From Microcaldota archaeon (GTDB taxonomy: Archaea; Micrarchaeota; Micrarchaeia; Anstonellales; Bilamarchaeaceae), in the NCBI GenBank assembly GCA_016180665.1, contig JACPAS010000079.1:1-6664 (forward strand): a DNA stretch of 6,664 nt, read 5' to 3'. The number at the start of each line of letters is the position of its first letter. The stretch's first letter is position 1. The position numbers and the translations under genes were made by a program. The notes beneath the pieces are model-generated. The model had not been told where the DNA came from and ran no database searches. It saw nothing but the letters and a program-made list of their open reading frames with translations. Positions 6,127 through 6,664 of this stretch are shown here, piece after piece.

Positions 6127-6664
6127 ATGAAACGCATCTGGTTTGGCTTATTATTTGGTCTTCTACTTTTAGGTTGCACGGTTCCAGCTACGACTTCTGA
6201 AGGTGGAACGGTAAAAGATGTAGTTTACAAAAAATATTCCTCACCTCTCTATTCAATAGATTATCCAGAAGACTGGAATTTAGCAGAGCAGCCTGATCTT
6301 GTTGGATTTACCTCCAAAAAAGAAACTTCTAATGATTATGTTTTAGACGAATTGATAATTGAAGTTTTAGATGGTGATTACAAATCCTTAGATGATTTAG
6401 AGTCTCTTGAAAAATCCCTGATGTTTGAAGGTGATAAAGTTCTCAAGAGCGAGAAAATAACATTTGCAGACCAGCCTGCAGTAACCCTTGAAATCGAAGG
6501 AGTCCTAGCTCCAGAAGATCCTGTTCCAATGTACTATAAGACAGTAATGTTCCAGAAAGATTACAAAACCTACAGACTTAATTATGGGATTGAAAAAGGA
6601 AAAGAAGAAAAATACAAACCATTAATGGAAAAGATGTTGGCTAGTTTTGAATTGAAAAATCCTG
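6127..6664 (+). CDS. Putative lipoprotein with PsbP/DcrB-like domain (3' partial)
   Basis: The frame is open from the ATG at 6127 to the window edge, giving 179 residues with no stop. Residues 1-16 are a lipoprotein signal peptide: basic MKR, a hydrophobic core, then the lipobox LLLGC with Cys17 as the predicted lipid-modified residue. A short Thr/Ser/Gly linker follows (18-30). The soluble domain begins with YSIDYPEDWNL around 42-52, a motif typical of PsbP/DcrB-like (DUF1795-type) extracytoplasmic proteins, and continues as alternating strands with lysine- and glutamate-rich helices to KMLASFELKNP at the edge, where such domains usually finish. The true end is therefore probably close unless another domain follows. 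It should sit on the outer face of the membrane; its molecular role is unknown. The start is supported by the TATA box 26 bases upstream. Confidence 0.85.
   Translation, partial: MKRIWFGLLFGLLLLGCTVPATTSEGGTVKDVVYKKYSSPLYSIDYPEDWNLAEQPDLVGFTSKKETSNDYVLDELIIEVLDGDYKSLDDLESLEKSLMFEGDKVLKSEKITFADQPAVTLEIEGVLAPEDPVPMYYKTVMFQKDYKTYRLNYGIEKGKEEKYKPLMEKMLASFELKNP

Overview
This window looks like ordinary chromosome of an archaeon, most likely a small-genome fermenter (a DPANN/Woesearchaeota-like lineage is my guess, not proven). Three things support Archaea: a tryptophanyl-tRNA synthetase of the archaeal/eukaryotic type, an ADP-forming acyl-CoA synthetase encoded as separate beta and alpha subunits, and archaeal TATA boxes centred about 24-27 bases upstream of start codons. 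That spacing implies mostly leaderless mRNAs. Genes are packed tightly, with short intergenic gaps and two convergent overlaps. I see no mobile element, CRISPR array, tRNA or rRNA.

Layout. Bases 2-814 (+) hold the 3' part of a D-2-hydroxyacid (D-lactate type) dehydrogenase cut by the window edge. A TATA box near 875-882 drives an unrecognised 280-residue protein, best started at 905 (905-1747, +). It runs head-on, with a 23-base overlap, into an operon on the minus strand: the beta subunit (3118-3741), then the alpha subunit (1725-3110), of an ADP-forming acetate/acyl-CoA synthetase. That operon is divergent from trpS (3792-4952, +). The two start codons are only 50 bases apart and appear to share one near-symmetric TATA box. 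Beyond trpS, a short unrecognised open frame on the minus strand (4949-5131) has protein-like content but no standard start codon. Next come a membrane-anchored family 2 glycosyltransferase of the dolichyl-phosphate sugar transferase type (about 5127-6044, -) and, divergently, a lipoprotein with a PsbP/DcrB-like domain that runs off the end (6127-6664, +).

How the genes fit together. The acyl-CoA synthetase would make ATP from acetyl-CoA, and the dehydrogenase could reoxidise NADH by reducing pyruvate, a plausible acetate-plus-lactate fermentation. The genes are not one operon, so this link is inference. TrpRS is housekeeping. The glycosyltransferase and lipoprotein belong to the cell surface. 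I found no convincing novel multi-gene system. The points most worth a second look are the shared divergent promoter, the start-less small frame after the glycosyltransferase, and the orphan protein at 905-1747.
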